Shown here piece by piece: positions 25,965 to 35,271 of a DNA stretch of 64,000 bases. This DNA comes from Candidatus Nitrospira allomarina (GTDB lineage: Bacteria; Nitrospirota; Nitrospiria; Nitrospirales; UBA8639), in the NCBI RefSeq assembly GCF_032050975.1, contig NZ_CP116967.1, forward strand, positions 3,097,001 through 3,161,000, given 5' to 3'. The position numbers were made by a program, and so were the translations under genes. How positions within the stretch are numbered: the stretch's first letter is position 1; the number at the start of each line of letters is the position of its first letter. The notes under the pieces were generated by a model, which searched no databases, was not told the origin of the DNA, and saw only the letters and a list, made by a program, of their open reading frames with translations.

Positions 25965-27089
25965 ATGGAAACGGCTGTTCATAATCCCGGCCTTGATGGG
26001 GTGGTGGTGGGTGAATCAGCCATCTGCCAAATAGACGAGACGAGGGGAAGTTTACGATATCGAGGATATGCCATTGAAGAGCTGGCCGAGCAGGCGACGT
26101 TTGAAGAAGTGTCATATTTATTACTGCATGGAGATCTGCCGTTATCCCGCGATCTTCAGGAGTGGCAGGCCGAGTTGGCTCATGCCGGGTCCTTACCCCC
26201 GGTCGTCGGGCAATTTCTGTCAACGGTTCCAGCTTCTGCGAATGTCATGGATGTGCTTCGAACCGGGGTGTCGTTTCTCGGGATGATCGACCATGAAGCT
26301 CAGAATATCTCCCATGAGGCCAATCTTCGAAAGGCCGTCCGTTTACTCGCACAAATGCCCCTACTTCTTTCCTGGGCGAGTCGGACTCGATTCGATCGTC
26401 CTTTTTTTCAGGCTCCTGCCACAACGTCGTTTGCCCAAAGCCTCTTGTATCTGTTGACAGGGAATCTTCGGGAAGATCATGCGAAAGAACTGGAGGTTTC
26501 TCTTAATCTCTATGCCGAGCACGAGTTGAACGCTTCAACGTTCGCTGGTCGGGTCACGGCCTCAACCCGGGCTGATCTTTATGGAGCTGTCACGGCGGCT
26601 ATTGCTACGCTCAAAGGCCCCCTTCATGGTGGAGCGAATGAAGCTGTGGCGGAGATGTTCCACGCCATTCAGGACCCGGAAAACGCGCAAGGGTGGGTCC
26701 ATTCAAAATTGTCCGGGAAGGAACGGGTCATGGGGTTTGGCCATCGAGTCTTAAAACACGAGGATCCGCGTTCGGCTATTATCAAACGACGGGCGAAAGC
26801 CTTGAGTCAACATGCGGATGGGACGCGGTGGTACGAAATTGCGGAAATCATTGAACAGACGATGAAGGAAGAAAAGGGGCTCCTCCCGAATCTGGATTTT
26901 TATACGGCAGTGGTCTACCTCTTCATCGGAATTCCAAAAGAAGCCTTCACGCCAATTTTTGTCGCAAGCCGGCTGAGTGGATGGTGTGCCCATATCATCG
27001 AACAACAGGATCACAATCGTCTGATCCGGCCACGAGCCTCCTACATCGGCCCTCCTGCGCGGGAATTTCTCTTTATCGGGGACCGATAA
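25965..27089 (+). CDS. prpC: 2-methylcitrate synthase / citrate synthase
   Basis: 374 residues, type II citrate-synthase fold. LHGGANEA and MGFGHRVLKHEDPR carry the two catalytic His, and LPNLDFYTAVVY the catalytic Asp. It condenses propionyl-CoA (or acetyl-CoA) with oxaloacetate. Position after prpD and prpB supports methylcitrate synthase. ATG 25965 preceded by AGGCAGGTG is chosen; the frame runs back to 25836, overlapping prpB, but that part has no citrate-synthase character. It is the last gene of the plus-strand operon. Confidence 0.92.
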   Translation: METAVHNPGLDGVVVGESAICQIDETRGSLRYRGYAIEELAEQATFEEVSYLLLHGDLPLSRDLQEWQAELAHAGSLPPVVGQFLSTVPASANVMDVLRTGVSFLGMIDHEAQNISHEANLRKAVRLLAQMPLLLSWASRTRFDRPFFQAPATTSFAQSLLYLLTGNLREDHAKELEVSLNLYAEHELNASTFAGRVTASTRADLYGAVTAAIATLKGPLHGGANEAVAEMFHAIQDPENAQGWVHSKLSGKERVMGFGHRVLKHEDPRSAIIKRRAKALSQHADGTRWYEIAEIIEQTMKEEKGLLPNLDFYTAVVYLFIGIPKEAFTPIFVASRLSGWCAHIIEQQDHNRLIRPRASYIGPPAREFLFIGDR

Positions 27090-27146
27090 GAGACAAGAAC
27101 CGCCCCATTACTCTGCTGTCATCAACGGTAAAGCGAAGAAACTGTG

Positions 27147-27177
27147 CTGAGAGGTGTGGCCTCAGGCATTCTTTTTT
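27147..27177 (+). terminator. Possible terminator after prpC
   Basis: A short stem of CTGAG and CTCAG with a GC-rich inner part is followed by CATTCTTTTTT, 58 bases after the prpC stop. The stem is only 5-6 pairs, so this is a weak call. The facing gene at 27269 ends nearby, so the site lies between convergent genes. Confidence 0.35.
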
Positions 27178-27268
27178 GTAAGGGGCTTAGGTCTCAAGAG
27201 GATCCGAATTTCGGGCGAGAGCCCTTCTGCCGCCTTCCGCGCAGCCGGTGTGAGCCGGGAAGAATAAT

Positions 27269-28240
27269 TTAGTCCTTGTCTTCACCGTAAGTCCGAAGAA
27301 ACCGACCAAGTTGTGTTTTGAATTGTCGTTCTCCTTGATATTCAAAGACAAAGCGGGTTTCAAAGAGAGGGCTTGGATTCAGATCCCGTAAATGGTCCGG
27401 TTTCCAGGAAATATTCAACTGGTCAATGACGGTGATAGAGATCGAACCACTGTTGTTCATGCCCAAATTCCTAGAGGCATAGGATCGGGAAAAGATGAGA
27501 ATTTCGTTATCGAATAACGCGGCATTAATCTCCTCTTTAACGCCACGGGTTCGGAATTCTGCAACCAATCGTTGATAAATGAGGGTCGTGGCTAGCTGCT
27601 CGCGAAATCCGTAAAACGCGGCAATCCCCGCGTGTCGTTGATCGTTTAATACCTGAAGGCAGTCTTCGATTTGAGAGGCATCGTTCATCTGCTCTCTGTT
27701 GAAGATAAATACCCGCCGAATTTTGACTCCCCGCTGAACCGCTGCCTGATTTGCCAGTAAATAACTGGGAAAGAGGGGGCCATCCCGTTTCCATATCTGC
27801 CATCGTTCCATCATCGAATCAATGGTGGATTCCACGGTATTCAATAGTTGAATGGCTTCATTCTGAGCAATGGTTCCCTCATAGGACAGCATTTGGGATT
27901 CAAGCTGGCGGAGTTCCTGGCCTATGGCCTCCACTTTTTGCGGAATGTATCTCGGTCGTTCCGGCACATGCATCATGACATCGACGGCTGATAACGCCAT
28001 GGCCCAATGGCTCTTTTCTTCGGGGGCGGCCCGGTCTTTCTGGGCAACGATTAAGAGTTCGACTGGATTTTTTTTGAGAAGATTGGCTATCCGGATGCAA
28101 ACCGTGGCATTCGGTACTTTTTTGCCGCGGCGAAACCAGTTGGCCTCAGGTTGGCTCACTTTGAGTTTTTTTGCCAGGGCGTAATCGTTCGTGATGCCAT
28201 AGGTTTTTTTGATCTGCTCGATAAACTTAGGAAAGTCCAT
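27269..28240 (-). CDS. HTH protein with uncharacterised C-terminal domain
   Basis: 323 residues. The first 65 residues form a lambda-repressor-like helix-turn-helix (YALAKKLKVSQPEANWFRRGKKVPN, with IRIANLLKKNPVELL after it), as in phage-type DNA-binding proteins. A coiled stretch near 100-150 leads to a mixed alpha/beta domain with VQRGVKIRRVFIFNREQ and AALFDNEILIFSRSYASRNLG, which has a faint likeness to phospholipase-D-type sensor domains but no HKD motif. I do not recognise the family. It could regulate the convergent catabolic operon. ATG 28238-28240 follows GGGAG; a longer frame to 28285 lacks a site. Confidence 0.65.
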   Translation of the reverse strand: MDFPKFIEQIKKTYGITNDYALAKKLKVSQPEANWFRRGKKVPNATVCIRIANLLKKNPVELLIVAQKDRAAPEEKSHWAMALSAVDVMMHVPERPRYIPQKVEAIGQELRQLESQMLSYEGTIAQNEAIQLLNTVESTIDSMMERWQIWKRDGPLFPSYLLANQAAVQRGVKIRRVFIFNREQMNDASQIEDCLQVLNDQRHAGIAAFYGFREQLATTLIYQRLVAEFRTRGVKEEINAALFDNEILIFSRSYASRNLGMNNSGSISITVIDQLNISWKPDHLRDLNPSPLFETRFVFEYQGERQFKTQLGRFLRTYGEDKD

Positions 28241-28783
28241 GCTTGGCTCCCAACAAATCAATCCAAATGAATCAGTGGAATACAAAAAAGGATCATTTCC
28301 ACTATTGGAAAAGACACATGCATTCGGTTATGTCCAGAGAGTTGATTCTAGACGAATTCATCCGGAATTTAAAATGCAGGCATCTTGAAAGTTCAAGCCG
28401 GCCTTAAATTGGCTCCGGGCAATCTGGTGATTTTGTGGTGGTGGGGAAGTATCCGTTGGCCAAGGCGAGGGATCAACGGATTATTAAAGGAAAGGGTAAC
28501 CCGGGATGGGTGCTACAAATGAGGTGAAGAGCATACCTTTGTGGTTCTTCTTGGGATGTTGTTCTGTTTCAAGGGATGCTATCTCTGTTCATCCTCCATG
28601 TTTCTTTCTGGCTTCCTTATTCATATGCGCTTTTTTCTTTCCGAAATTGAGCACTGATGGCCGGTCGCTCTCATTGTTGTGATGTGCGGCAATTTCGCTT
28701 AAATTTTGCAGGCGGTTTTTAAGCTTGGTAATGTGTAATGTCGCTCTCAAGAGAATACCCTCAATCGGCAGGAACCGACAATA
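28241..28783. other. Intergenic region, nothing identified
   Basis: 543 bases between the divergent HTH gene and the flavoprotein gene. A minus-strand frame of 80 codons at 28589-28831 overlaps the flavoprotein start and has no ribosome site, so I leave it out. No repeat or clear operator was found. Confidence 0.5.
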
Positions 28784-29515
28784 ATGCAAGAGTTTAATGC
28801 CCGTGTCAGTCGAGTCAAGGATCTGACCCATGATGTCCGTGAGTTGGCACTCACCCTACTCGCCCCGGATGCAATCGACTTTAAGGCGGGGCAGTGGATC
28901 TCTCTGACTGTTTGGAATCCGGGATTGAAACAGCATGTTCAGCGGCAGTATTCAATTGCCTCCCCACCAAGTCAATATCAACAGATCACCCTTCTTTTTA
29001 ACCGGGTACCCGATGGTCCAGGCTCAAACTATTTGTTTGGTCTTCATGAAGGGGATCCCGTAACATTTCAAGGGCCAAATGGATCGTTTTTTCTCCAGGA
29101 GAAATCCGGACGAGACCTCGTCCTTGTAGCCACGGGAACCGGGATTGCGTCATTCCGTTCAATGCTCTCTACCTTTTTGGAGGAACCTGAAGCTGGAATT
29201 TTGACGTTATATTGGGGCTTGCGGAGCCAGCGAGACCTTTACTACCAACATGAATTGGAAGCCCTTGCACGGCGGCATCCGAATTTCAGATTTATCACAA
29301 TCCTGTCCAGGCCAGAAAAGGGTTGGAAAGGTCCCATTGGACGTGTGACAACTTTAGTTGAGAATCACATTGCCTCAGTGAGCAATGTGACTTTTTATCT
29401 CTGCGGAAATGGCGGCATGATACGAGACACGACGGCCATTGTGAGAAAAAAAGGCCTTTGCCCCATTCGCACTGAACAATACTATGATAAAGCCGGGGCC
29501 GGAACAGACGTCTGA
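28784..29515 (+). CDS. Ferredoxin-NADP reductase-type FAD oxidoreductase
   Basis: 243 residues of the FNR superfamily. RQYSIASPP near 55-63 is the FAD-binding motif, VATGTGIASFRSML the nucleotide-binding loop, LYWGLRSQRDLYYQHEL the ribose-side helix and LCGNGGMI the C-terminal motif. No iron-sulfur domain is fused, so it probably passes electrons between NAD(P)H and a separate ferredoxin or oxygenase. AGGAA lies before the ATG. It is monocistronic and convergent with the DUF481 gene. A decayed copy of its last 65 codons is found 2 kb downstream at about 31436-31628. Confidence 0.9.
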   Translation: MQEFNARVSRVKDLTHDVRELALTLLAPDAIDFKAGQWISLTVWNPGLKQHVQRQYSIASPPSQYQQITLLFNRVPDGPGSNYLFGLHEGDPVTFQGPNGSFFLQEKSGRDLVLVATGTGIASFRSMLSTFLEEPEAGILTLYWGLRSQRDLYYQHELEALARRHPNFRFITILSRPEKGWKGPIGRVTTLVENHIASVSNVTFYLCGNGGMIRDTTAIVRKKGLCPIRTEQYYDKAGAGTDV

Positions 29516-29697
29516 ATCTATCCCGACTTTACGAATAAAAAAGGATATGGCAATAATTGTCGAACCAAACAACAAGTGGAGATTTCCGGAAAACTTCTCC
29601 GCCATTTTTGGGAACCCAGGGGCCTATTTCTAAGTGACGGAGAGTTCAGTTGTCGTGCGCGGTGGTTGAGAGAGAAAGGCGGGAAACTAATTGTCAT

Positions 29698-31050
29698 TTA
29701 ACTCGAAAACTCATAGCCCAAGGCCCATATGAATGTTTCATCCGATTTTTTCTTCCCTGGCTCCGGGTCGCTGTTGTACCGGTATTCGAATGCCACCTTC
29801 AGATACAATTTCCCATACACTTTTATTCGGGCTCCCTGCTCGGATGTCCACCGTAGGGCAGTACTTCCTCCAACTCCCAGATCGCGAAATCCTTTTTGAC
29901 GGTGATACACCCGTATTCGATCTGAAATCAGATCATACTCCCAATCCACCCCCCACGCGGCGGTGACGGTTTTGGTTGTTCCGGTCTCTTGAAATTTTTC
30001 GTAAACAAACGCCGGACCGATGGACCCACTTAAACTATGGCTTGGGGTATCAAAAAATTGATACCCGAGTCCCAGGCTGGTCGTACTCCGAAGATCCAAT
30101 CCTTGAAACTTATCATATTCGAGGAATTCGTAACTGTTGGCGAACAACCTTTTGTTGAAAAAATAATCATAGCCTAATGTGCCTCTGGCATTTTTGGCTG
30201 TGTTCTCTCCATCGGCCGAGGCAAAGGCGTACTTACCATTCAAGAGGCCCCGGTGTCGCTCGGTCCAAATGGTATTGTCCGTTGAGGCGTTCACAGCCGT
30301 AGTGTCCGTATTTCCCTTCGTGCGGTTACCTCCCAGGTCGAAATTTCCTTTATAGCGAAGTTCTGGAATATTGATGGTTTTCACACGCGCCGGCGATATG
30401 CCTTCACTTCCGCCTAAGGCGGTCACAGTCGTACGGGAGGTTTTTAGAAAATCATCTCCATCGGAATCTTTTTCTTCCTCAAAGACCTGAATGGAAAGCG
30501 GTGTTCGGGACTGGAGTTGATCCACCTCATCCCACTGAACCGATATATTTCCCGCATATGTAGTTTCGATAGTAAGGGTTTTTTCTTCCATCGAGACGAT
30601 GGTTCCGATCAGATGCATATCATTCTTGAGAGTGATTTCATCTAACTCTTCACTCTCTTCACCCGCCAAGGTATTCTCTTTTGAGCTTTTGATAGCCTTT
30701 ACGGAATTGAGGTTGATAATCGGGGGAGCCGAGTCCTGGTCTTTCAACACCTGAATTGTCCCGGACTCAACCAATTGGATTCGGCCTTCATAGATATCGC
30801 CGTTATCCAGAACCACCGTGACCGGCTCTTCAGTTGTCAATCCCGTCACCTCTTTCCAACGAAGAGGAATTGGATTGTGCATACTCGCCAACGCCCTCAC
30901 CCGAAGGACACCATTCGTCATGCCAAATATCTTGCCTTTGAGGATGGTGCCATCTTTGAGAGAAATCTGACCTGTGACGGCGGCATAAAGAGGACCGCTC
31001 CCACAAATCAGGGTCATACTAAGAAGGACGAAGAAGAGCTTCAATTTCAA
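29698..31050 (-). CDS. DUF481 outer-membrane protein
   Basis: 450 residues. A signal peptide (MKLKLFFVLLSMTLICGSGPLYA) is followed by two short SH3-like repeats with DGTILKGKIFGM and DNGDIYEGRIQL patterns, then a C-terminal beta-barrel of alternating residues typical of DUF481 (YDYFFNKRLFANSYEFLEYDKFQGLDLRS and similar), ending WALGYEFSS with an aromatic-containing C-terminus. DUF481 proteins are outer-membrane barrels of salt-induced type with unknown function. The start is TTG, ten bases after AAGGAG. It is convergent with the flavoprotein gene. Confidence 0.85.
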   Translation of the reverse strand: MKLKLFFVLLSMTLICGSGPLYAAVTGQISLKDGTILKGKIFGMTNGVLRVRALASMHNPIPLRWKEVTGLTTEEPVTVVLDNGDIYEGRIQLVESGTIQVLKDQDSAPPIINLNSVKAIKSSKENTLAGEESEELDEITLKNDMHLIGTIVSMEEKTLTIETTYAGNISVQWDEVDQLQSRTPLSIQVFEEEKDSDGDDFLKTSRTTVTALGGSEGISPARVKTINIPELRYKGNFDLGGNRTKGNTDTTAVNASTDNTIWTERHRGLLNGKYAFASADGENTAKNARGTLGYDYFFNKRLFANSYEFLEYDKFQGLDLRSTTSLGLGYQFFDTPSHSLSGSIGPAFVYEKFQETGTTKTVTAAWGVDWEYDLISDRIRVYHRQKGFRDLGVGGSTALRWTSEQGARIKVYGKLYLKVAFEYRYNSDPEPGKKKSDETFIWALGYEFSS

Positions 31051-31435
31051 TGCAACGATTCTCCTTGATAGAGAAAATAGCCTTGTGCGTGATCAGTTGG
31101 ATGCTTCATCACAAATCACGGACAATCAACAATCATTCCTATTTAAAGCGATTTCGGACAACTTTACGAAACACTGTGTAGAAATTGGGTCTGCAACTGA
31201 AAGATTTGGCGTGAGCGGAAGTTGAGATGGAGCCCACTAACAGTGCACGGTACCCGAAAAGTTTGGGATTATAGCCACAGATTCACAGCAAAGCTACCCC
31301 AATATAGTGACAGACTGAATAAATTGTGTAACTTTCGAAAAAGAGACATTTCACTTCTAATCGAATGTAAAAAAAGGAACAATCCCTGTTGACGACGGGC
31401 AAGGAAAATAGAAGGGGCTCACAACTCTCTCCGTC

Positions 31436-31628
31436 CCCCAAATGGCTGGAAGGGTTCGACCGAAAGGGTGACAACATTAGTGGAGAATCAGTGAGCAAGG
31501 GCACATTTTTTCTTTGCAGAAACGAACGCATGATTCGAAAGGCGGTGGCAATTGTGAGAAAAAAGGGCCTCTGTCCCATCCGCATTGAACAATACTATGA
31601 TGATGTTAGTGCCGTGACGGGCGAGTGA
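31436..31628 (+). pseudogene. Decayed 3' fragment of the FNR-type oxidoreductase gene
   Basis: The translated stretch ends with FFLCRNERMIRKAVAIVRK then KGLCPIRIEQYYDDVSA, a clear match to the C-terminus of the intact gene at 28784-29515 (FYLCGNGGMIRDTTAIVRK, KGLCPIRTEQYYDKAGA). Upstream, the pairs GGTGACAACATTAGTGGAGAAT and GTGTGACAACTTTAGTTGAGAAT also align at the DNA level, with a short deletion near the SVSNV segment. The FAD and nucleotide motifs are missing, and the LCGNGGMI motif is damaged, so this is a partial duplication, not a working gene. Confidence 0.85.
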
Positions 31629-31905
31629 GTCGTGTTAGTCGCTCCCGACACCGGTTATTTGTCTGTTTCGAAATGTACCCAACTCATAATGTTTTGCTGG
31701 ATTGCTATTTTAGCAAGCGCCCCAGTATATCCCGGGAGTAAACGGAGACCGTACCCTAGCCGTCTTGTTTTGCGGATGGTCGGTGGTCCTTGATGAACTT
31801 TCGCTTCAATCAAGTATTCATCTTGTGGTAAACAGGAGAGATTTTTTGGAAGTGAATGCATCGCACGTCTGTCCAGCACTCGTGTCACCGAGATTGTCCT
31901 GTGTT

Positions 31906-32098
31906 GCCGGGTTTCGCCCCGGCAGGCGAGGCCCTTTTGTTCCGGCAAAAGGGCCCAAAACCAGTGACGCCCCGTCCGGCCTTATTGGAGGGGACGGACG
32001 CCAGACAGAGAAGGGCGGACCAACTCGCTCCGCTCAAACAAGGCCCGCCAGATGCTCAGAGCGTCCCTCCCTGTGGCCAGACGGCAGGCGTCGGATAA
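31906..32098 (-). repeat. Dispersed structured repeat, copy D
   Basis: Short variant, same orientation as copy C. Successive hairpins can be read: GCCGGGTTTCGCCCCGGC (31906-31923), then GGCCCTTTTG with CAAAAGGGCC, then CGTCC with GGACG, and GGCGGACC with GGCCCGCC. It ends GCAGGCGTCGGATAAC. It stands alone in a gene-poor stretch 25 kb from the other copies. Confidence 0.85.
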
Positions 32099-32313
32099 CT
32101 CAGTGAGATTTGGTTGAACCACCAGTATCGCCGAGTGCGTTTAAACGGTCCGTTCAGATGCAACTGTGGCTTAGGCCTTCGCTTATATCACTTAGGTTGT
32201 CAGCGAAAGTTTTGAACAGTTTTAACAAACTTTTCACGCCTAATTAATATGCATGGCGCTATGTTTCTTTTAACCGAAGAAACAGCAGATGGGGTTTCAT
32301 CTTTCTTATGAAT

Positions 32314-34071
32314 TTAAAAGTCATCTTTTAAAGGCCCGACTGCTAGCACAAAAAGGGTGGCTTGAATGGGAACGAGGATTCTTGCAAATATGGTGAGGAA
32401 CTCTGACCATTTGGAATCGGGAGTGAAATATAAAGGCGATTTGAACGTTACTACGTTGAAAGTATAAGCCCATAAGACCGTACAGAAACCAAAAATGGAA
32501 ACAGGCTTCCCAGAAGGAATATTATTCATTCCTGCTCCAATCAATAGGCCATTGAATCCCAACAGAAAAACAATTAACCAAATGCTGGCTTGGATAGGTT
32601 TTTGCCCATAGCCGCTGAGTACACCATACAAACCGATAAGTGAAAGGTATTGCCTAATTGACGAGAGTCGTTTTCGTTTGTTTGTCATCTCACCAAAATA
32701 AAAAATACCTGCTTCAGGATAGTTTCTGTGATCCTCGTAACTTTGCCTGATCTGGCGATATGCATTTTCCAATTCTTCAGGTTTTTTATCTGTAGGTTCA
32801 TAAATTCCCTTCCGACTTAACGTCTTCCATAGAAAATTCCCAAAACGGGTCCGACAATCATTCCCATTGCTTCTGGAAAAATCCGTTCCTGGTTTAAATA
32901 GGACAGATGAGGACAATTCCCTCTGACAGAGTTGATTCCAAATCCATTTAAGGGTAGGGCTACCTGTAACGCTCTCTGCCCATTCCACTTCGGCAAAATC
33001 AATACCTCGAACATTCGTTTCAAATAGTTTGCAGCGCGAGAGGTCTGCCTGGGAAAATCGGATAATATCAGGGCGGTAGAATATTGCATTCTTAAAATCA
33101 ACCATTACGCTGTTTGCAAATAACAGTGCGTCTTTTTTTCCTCTAAAAAGAGCCCGCAATTTAAATTGCGCTCCAATAGAAACTTCACTCATAAAGTCAG
33201 TTTCGTCAAAGGATACTTCAGCTTCAAATTTGACCCCATTGAAGTCGGCCTTCTTTTGGAATTTGGTATTATTAAAAGAGGTTTCTTTCATGAATATGGC
33301 CTTGCGGAAGGAAACCTCTCCCTTGAATATGAGATTATCGAAGGAAGTTTCCTGTTGGAACTGTGCTCCATCATAGTTGACTTCTCATGTTTCAGGAGGG
33401 AAATTTTGGGTGTCGATATTTTCTGCATGAAATTTGAGATGGGTAGGAATAAGGAGAATTTTTCCTTTAAAAATAGCATTTTTGAAGGTAACGCCTTTAT
33501 GAAAAATAGTATTTGTAAAGGAAACCTCTTCTTGAAATGTTGCGTTGTCAAAACTAACCATCTCCATGAAATATACGGTGAGAGAAAAATCCTTTCCAAC
33601 AATGACTTCTTTTTGGAAAAAAGCATGATCGAAGGTAATATGAGGCAATGCAGCATCATCGAAAAGAATGCCTTCCTTAAATTTTGCATAGCGAAAAGAA
33701 AGATTTCCCTGGATTCCACATTGCGAGAAAGAAACTTTCTTTTCAAAAATGGCATAATCAAAAATAGAACCCTCAAACCAATCATGGTCAAACCCAACTT
33801 CTCCCTGGAAGGTTGCGTTCCAAAAGGATACGTTTCGATCTAAAGATGCCGTCTCTTTCCATTTGTTCATTGACCAATTTGCTGGGAATATGACTCCAGA
33901 GAGATTAATAACGTTACGCTTTGGAGTTGCCTCCTGTACTTTATCCACTGCTTCTTGAAATTTATGAAAATTCTTTTCAGGATTCGGATCATGTAGGATA
34001 CAAAAGCCATCAGGATAGACTGATTCCAAGGCACATGTAGGGTATTTACAATGAAAATTTTTTTGACCCAT
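32314..34071 (-). pseudogene. Pentapeptide-type membrane protein gene broken by in-frame TGA
   Basis: Two pieces in the same frame, 34071-33385 (228 aa) and 33384-32314, are separated only by TGA at 33387-33385; joined they would give about 585 residues. The first piece starts with a Cys/His cluster (HCKYPTC ... GFCILHDP) and then F-rich repeats of the VSFDNATFQEEVSFTN type. The repeats continue directly after the stop (VNYDGAQFQQETSFDN). The second piece ends with a helical domain and two or three membrane segments. The repeat continuity on both sides shows one original gene. Base composition is AT-rich compared with neighbours, which suggests transfer. A sequencing error could also explain the stop. 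The second half could restart at ATG 33291. Confidence 0.8.
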
Positions 34072-34539
34072 AAGAAGTACCTTTTATACGGATTACTGAA
34101 AACAAACAAAAAAAATCATACCAGGAACGGGGAAACATATCATTCACATTTTTTAAAGATCGCCTGAAATTCGCTCAGAAGAAGATTGTTTTCCGTTCAA
34201 TTAGACCTTTTGGAAATTAAGACGATATGTAAAAATCAATCGGTTTTCTCGTCCCACTTTAACTCTAGGCATATAACAATCCATTCCCAGATGAATTCTT
34301 GAGGTGGGGGACGTTTCCCCCTAGGGAGCATGGGGCCTGGGGACTGGGATCATGAGGCTGAAAGGCTGGCTCGGTAGTTGGACGAGAGTTTAGGCGTTTT
34401 CGTCCCACGTGTTGGCAGGTTTTTGGGAATGATTTCATTTAACTCTATTAACCTGCATCCGATAACACCATATACGTGACTTTGAAATGGTTCTGACGGA
34501 GTTTACAATACTTCAATGATTGAAAGGACAGATCAGGCA
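34072..34539. other. Intergenic region, small hairpins only
   Basis: 468 bases without a gene. GGGGG and CCCCC around ACGTTT (34306-34321) and GGACGA/TCGTCC (34380-34405) could form small stems, but I cannot assign a function. Confidence 0.4.
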
Positions 34540-34959
34540 ATGAAACCGGGCACAAATAAATTTTTGATGAAGAATTATGGCATCATGCTTCTTTTTGTCT
34601 TGTGGGCCATGCCGATCATGTCCGGATGTGCCGTGGCGCTGTTTGGTGCAGGTGCTGGAGCCGGTGTTGCAGGCGCGACCTATGTAATGGGTAAGCTGGA
34701 AGATGAAGTCAATGCTCCTGTCCCAAAGGTTCAGCGGGCTGCCGTGGCCGCTCTGAAATCATTGGAACTTCCTGTCAACAAAGAGCGGGGAGATAAATTG
34801 GCGGCGGAGTTGGAGTCAGAAACGGCAGATCAAAAGAAAATATGGGTCTCGATCACTTCGCTCACTTCCTCCCGGTCAACAATCGTAATTCGGGTGGGAT
34901 TTCTTGGAGATGAAGCCCGCTCCCGACAGATCTTACAAGCCATTCATACGCGGTTGTGA
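34540..34959 (+). CDS. DUF3568 family lipoprotein
   Basis: About 139 residues. A hydrophobic signal segment ends in the lipobox IMSGC, followed by a Gly/Ala-rich stretch (GAGAGAGVAGATYVMGKLE) typical of small DUF3568 lipoproteins. The rest is a compact alpha/beta domain (VQRAAVAALKSLELPV, ELESETADQKKIWVSI, STIVIRVGFLGDE). ATG 34540, twelve bases after AAAGGA, is preferred to ATG 34516. The protein is probably anchored in the outer membrane facing the periplasm; its role is unknown. Confidence 0.8.
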   Translation: MKPGTNKFLMKNYGIMLLFVLWAMPIMSGCAVALFGAGAGAGVAGATYVMGKLEDEVNAPVPKVQRAAVAALKSLELPVNKERGDKLAAELESETADQKKIWVSITSLTSSRSTIVIRVGFLGDEARSRQILQAIHTRL

Positions 34960-35271
34960 TTTTCTCAAACCCACCCCGTTGTCTTCGCAATTGAATGATT
35001 CCCAGCTGTGTTTATTCTTACATTATTTTAAAATGTCCATACGCTTTTTGCCTTCATCATGAAAACGGCTTTAGAGTGAAGAATCAAAGGTAATCCCTGG
35101 CTGCATTCGTGGGGCGAGACGTAAGAAACTTAATATTCAGGCGATTCATTTAAAAAAGGCTGGAAATCTCACTGGCCTATGCCATTTGTGCCCCTCAAAT
35201 TGAAACTTCTTCCCTTTATTTAGGGAATTTTGTAGGGTTAGGTTGAACCTGGAAATTTCAAAACCCCCATT
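34960..35271. other. Intergenic region before the SRAP gene
   Basis: 312 bases. A small dyad AGGTTGAACCT (35240-35250) lies 21 bases before the SRAP start and might be an operator; nothing else is seen. Confidence 0.4.

Larger units (their letters stand above)
31051..32313. other. Gene-poor region with pseudogene fragment and repeat copy D
   Basis: 1.26 kb without an intact gene. It holds the decayed flavoprotein 3' end (about 31436-31628) and repeat copy D (31906-32098). The remainder is AT-rich and unremarkable. Confidence 0.7.

Noticed and set aside
28589-28831. 80-codon minus-strand gene upstream of the flavoprotein
   Set aside because: It overlaps the flavoprotein start and lacks a ribosome site.
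33385-33387. Selenocysteine at the in-frame TGA of the pentapeptide-type gene
   Set aside because: No selenoprotein family or convincing SECIS-like stem was recognised; a nonsense change or read error is simpler.
32314-34071. Long plus-strand frame (33166-33843) opposite the pentapeptide-type gene
   Set aside because: It is the antisense shadow of the repetitive coding sequence; its own repeats mirror those of the minus strand.
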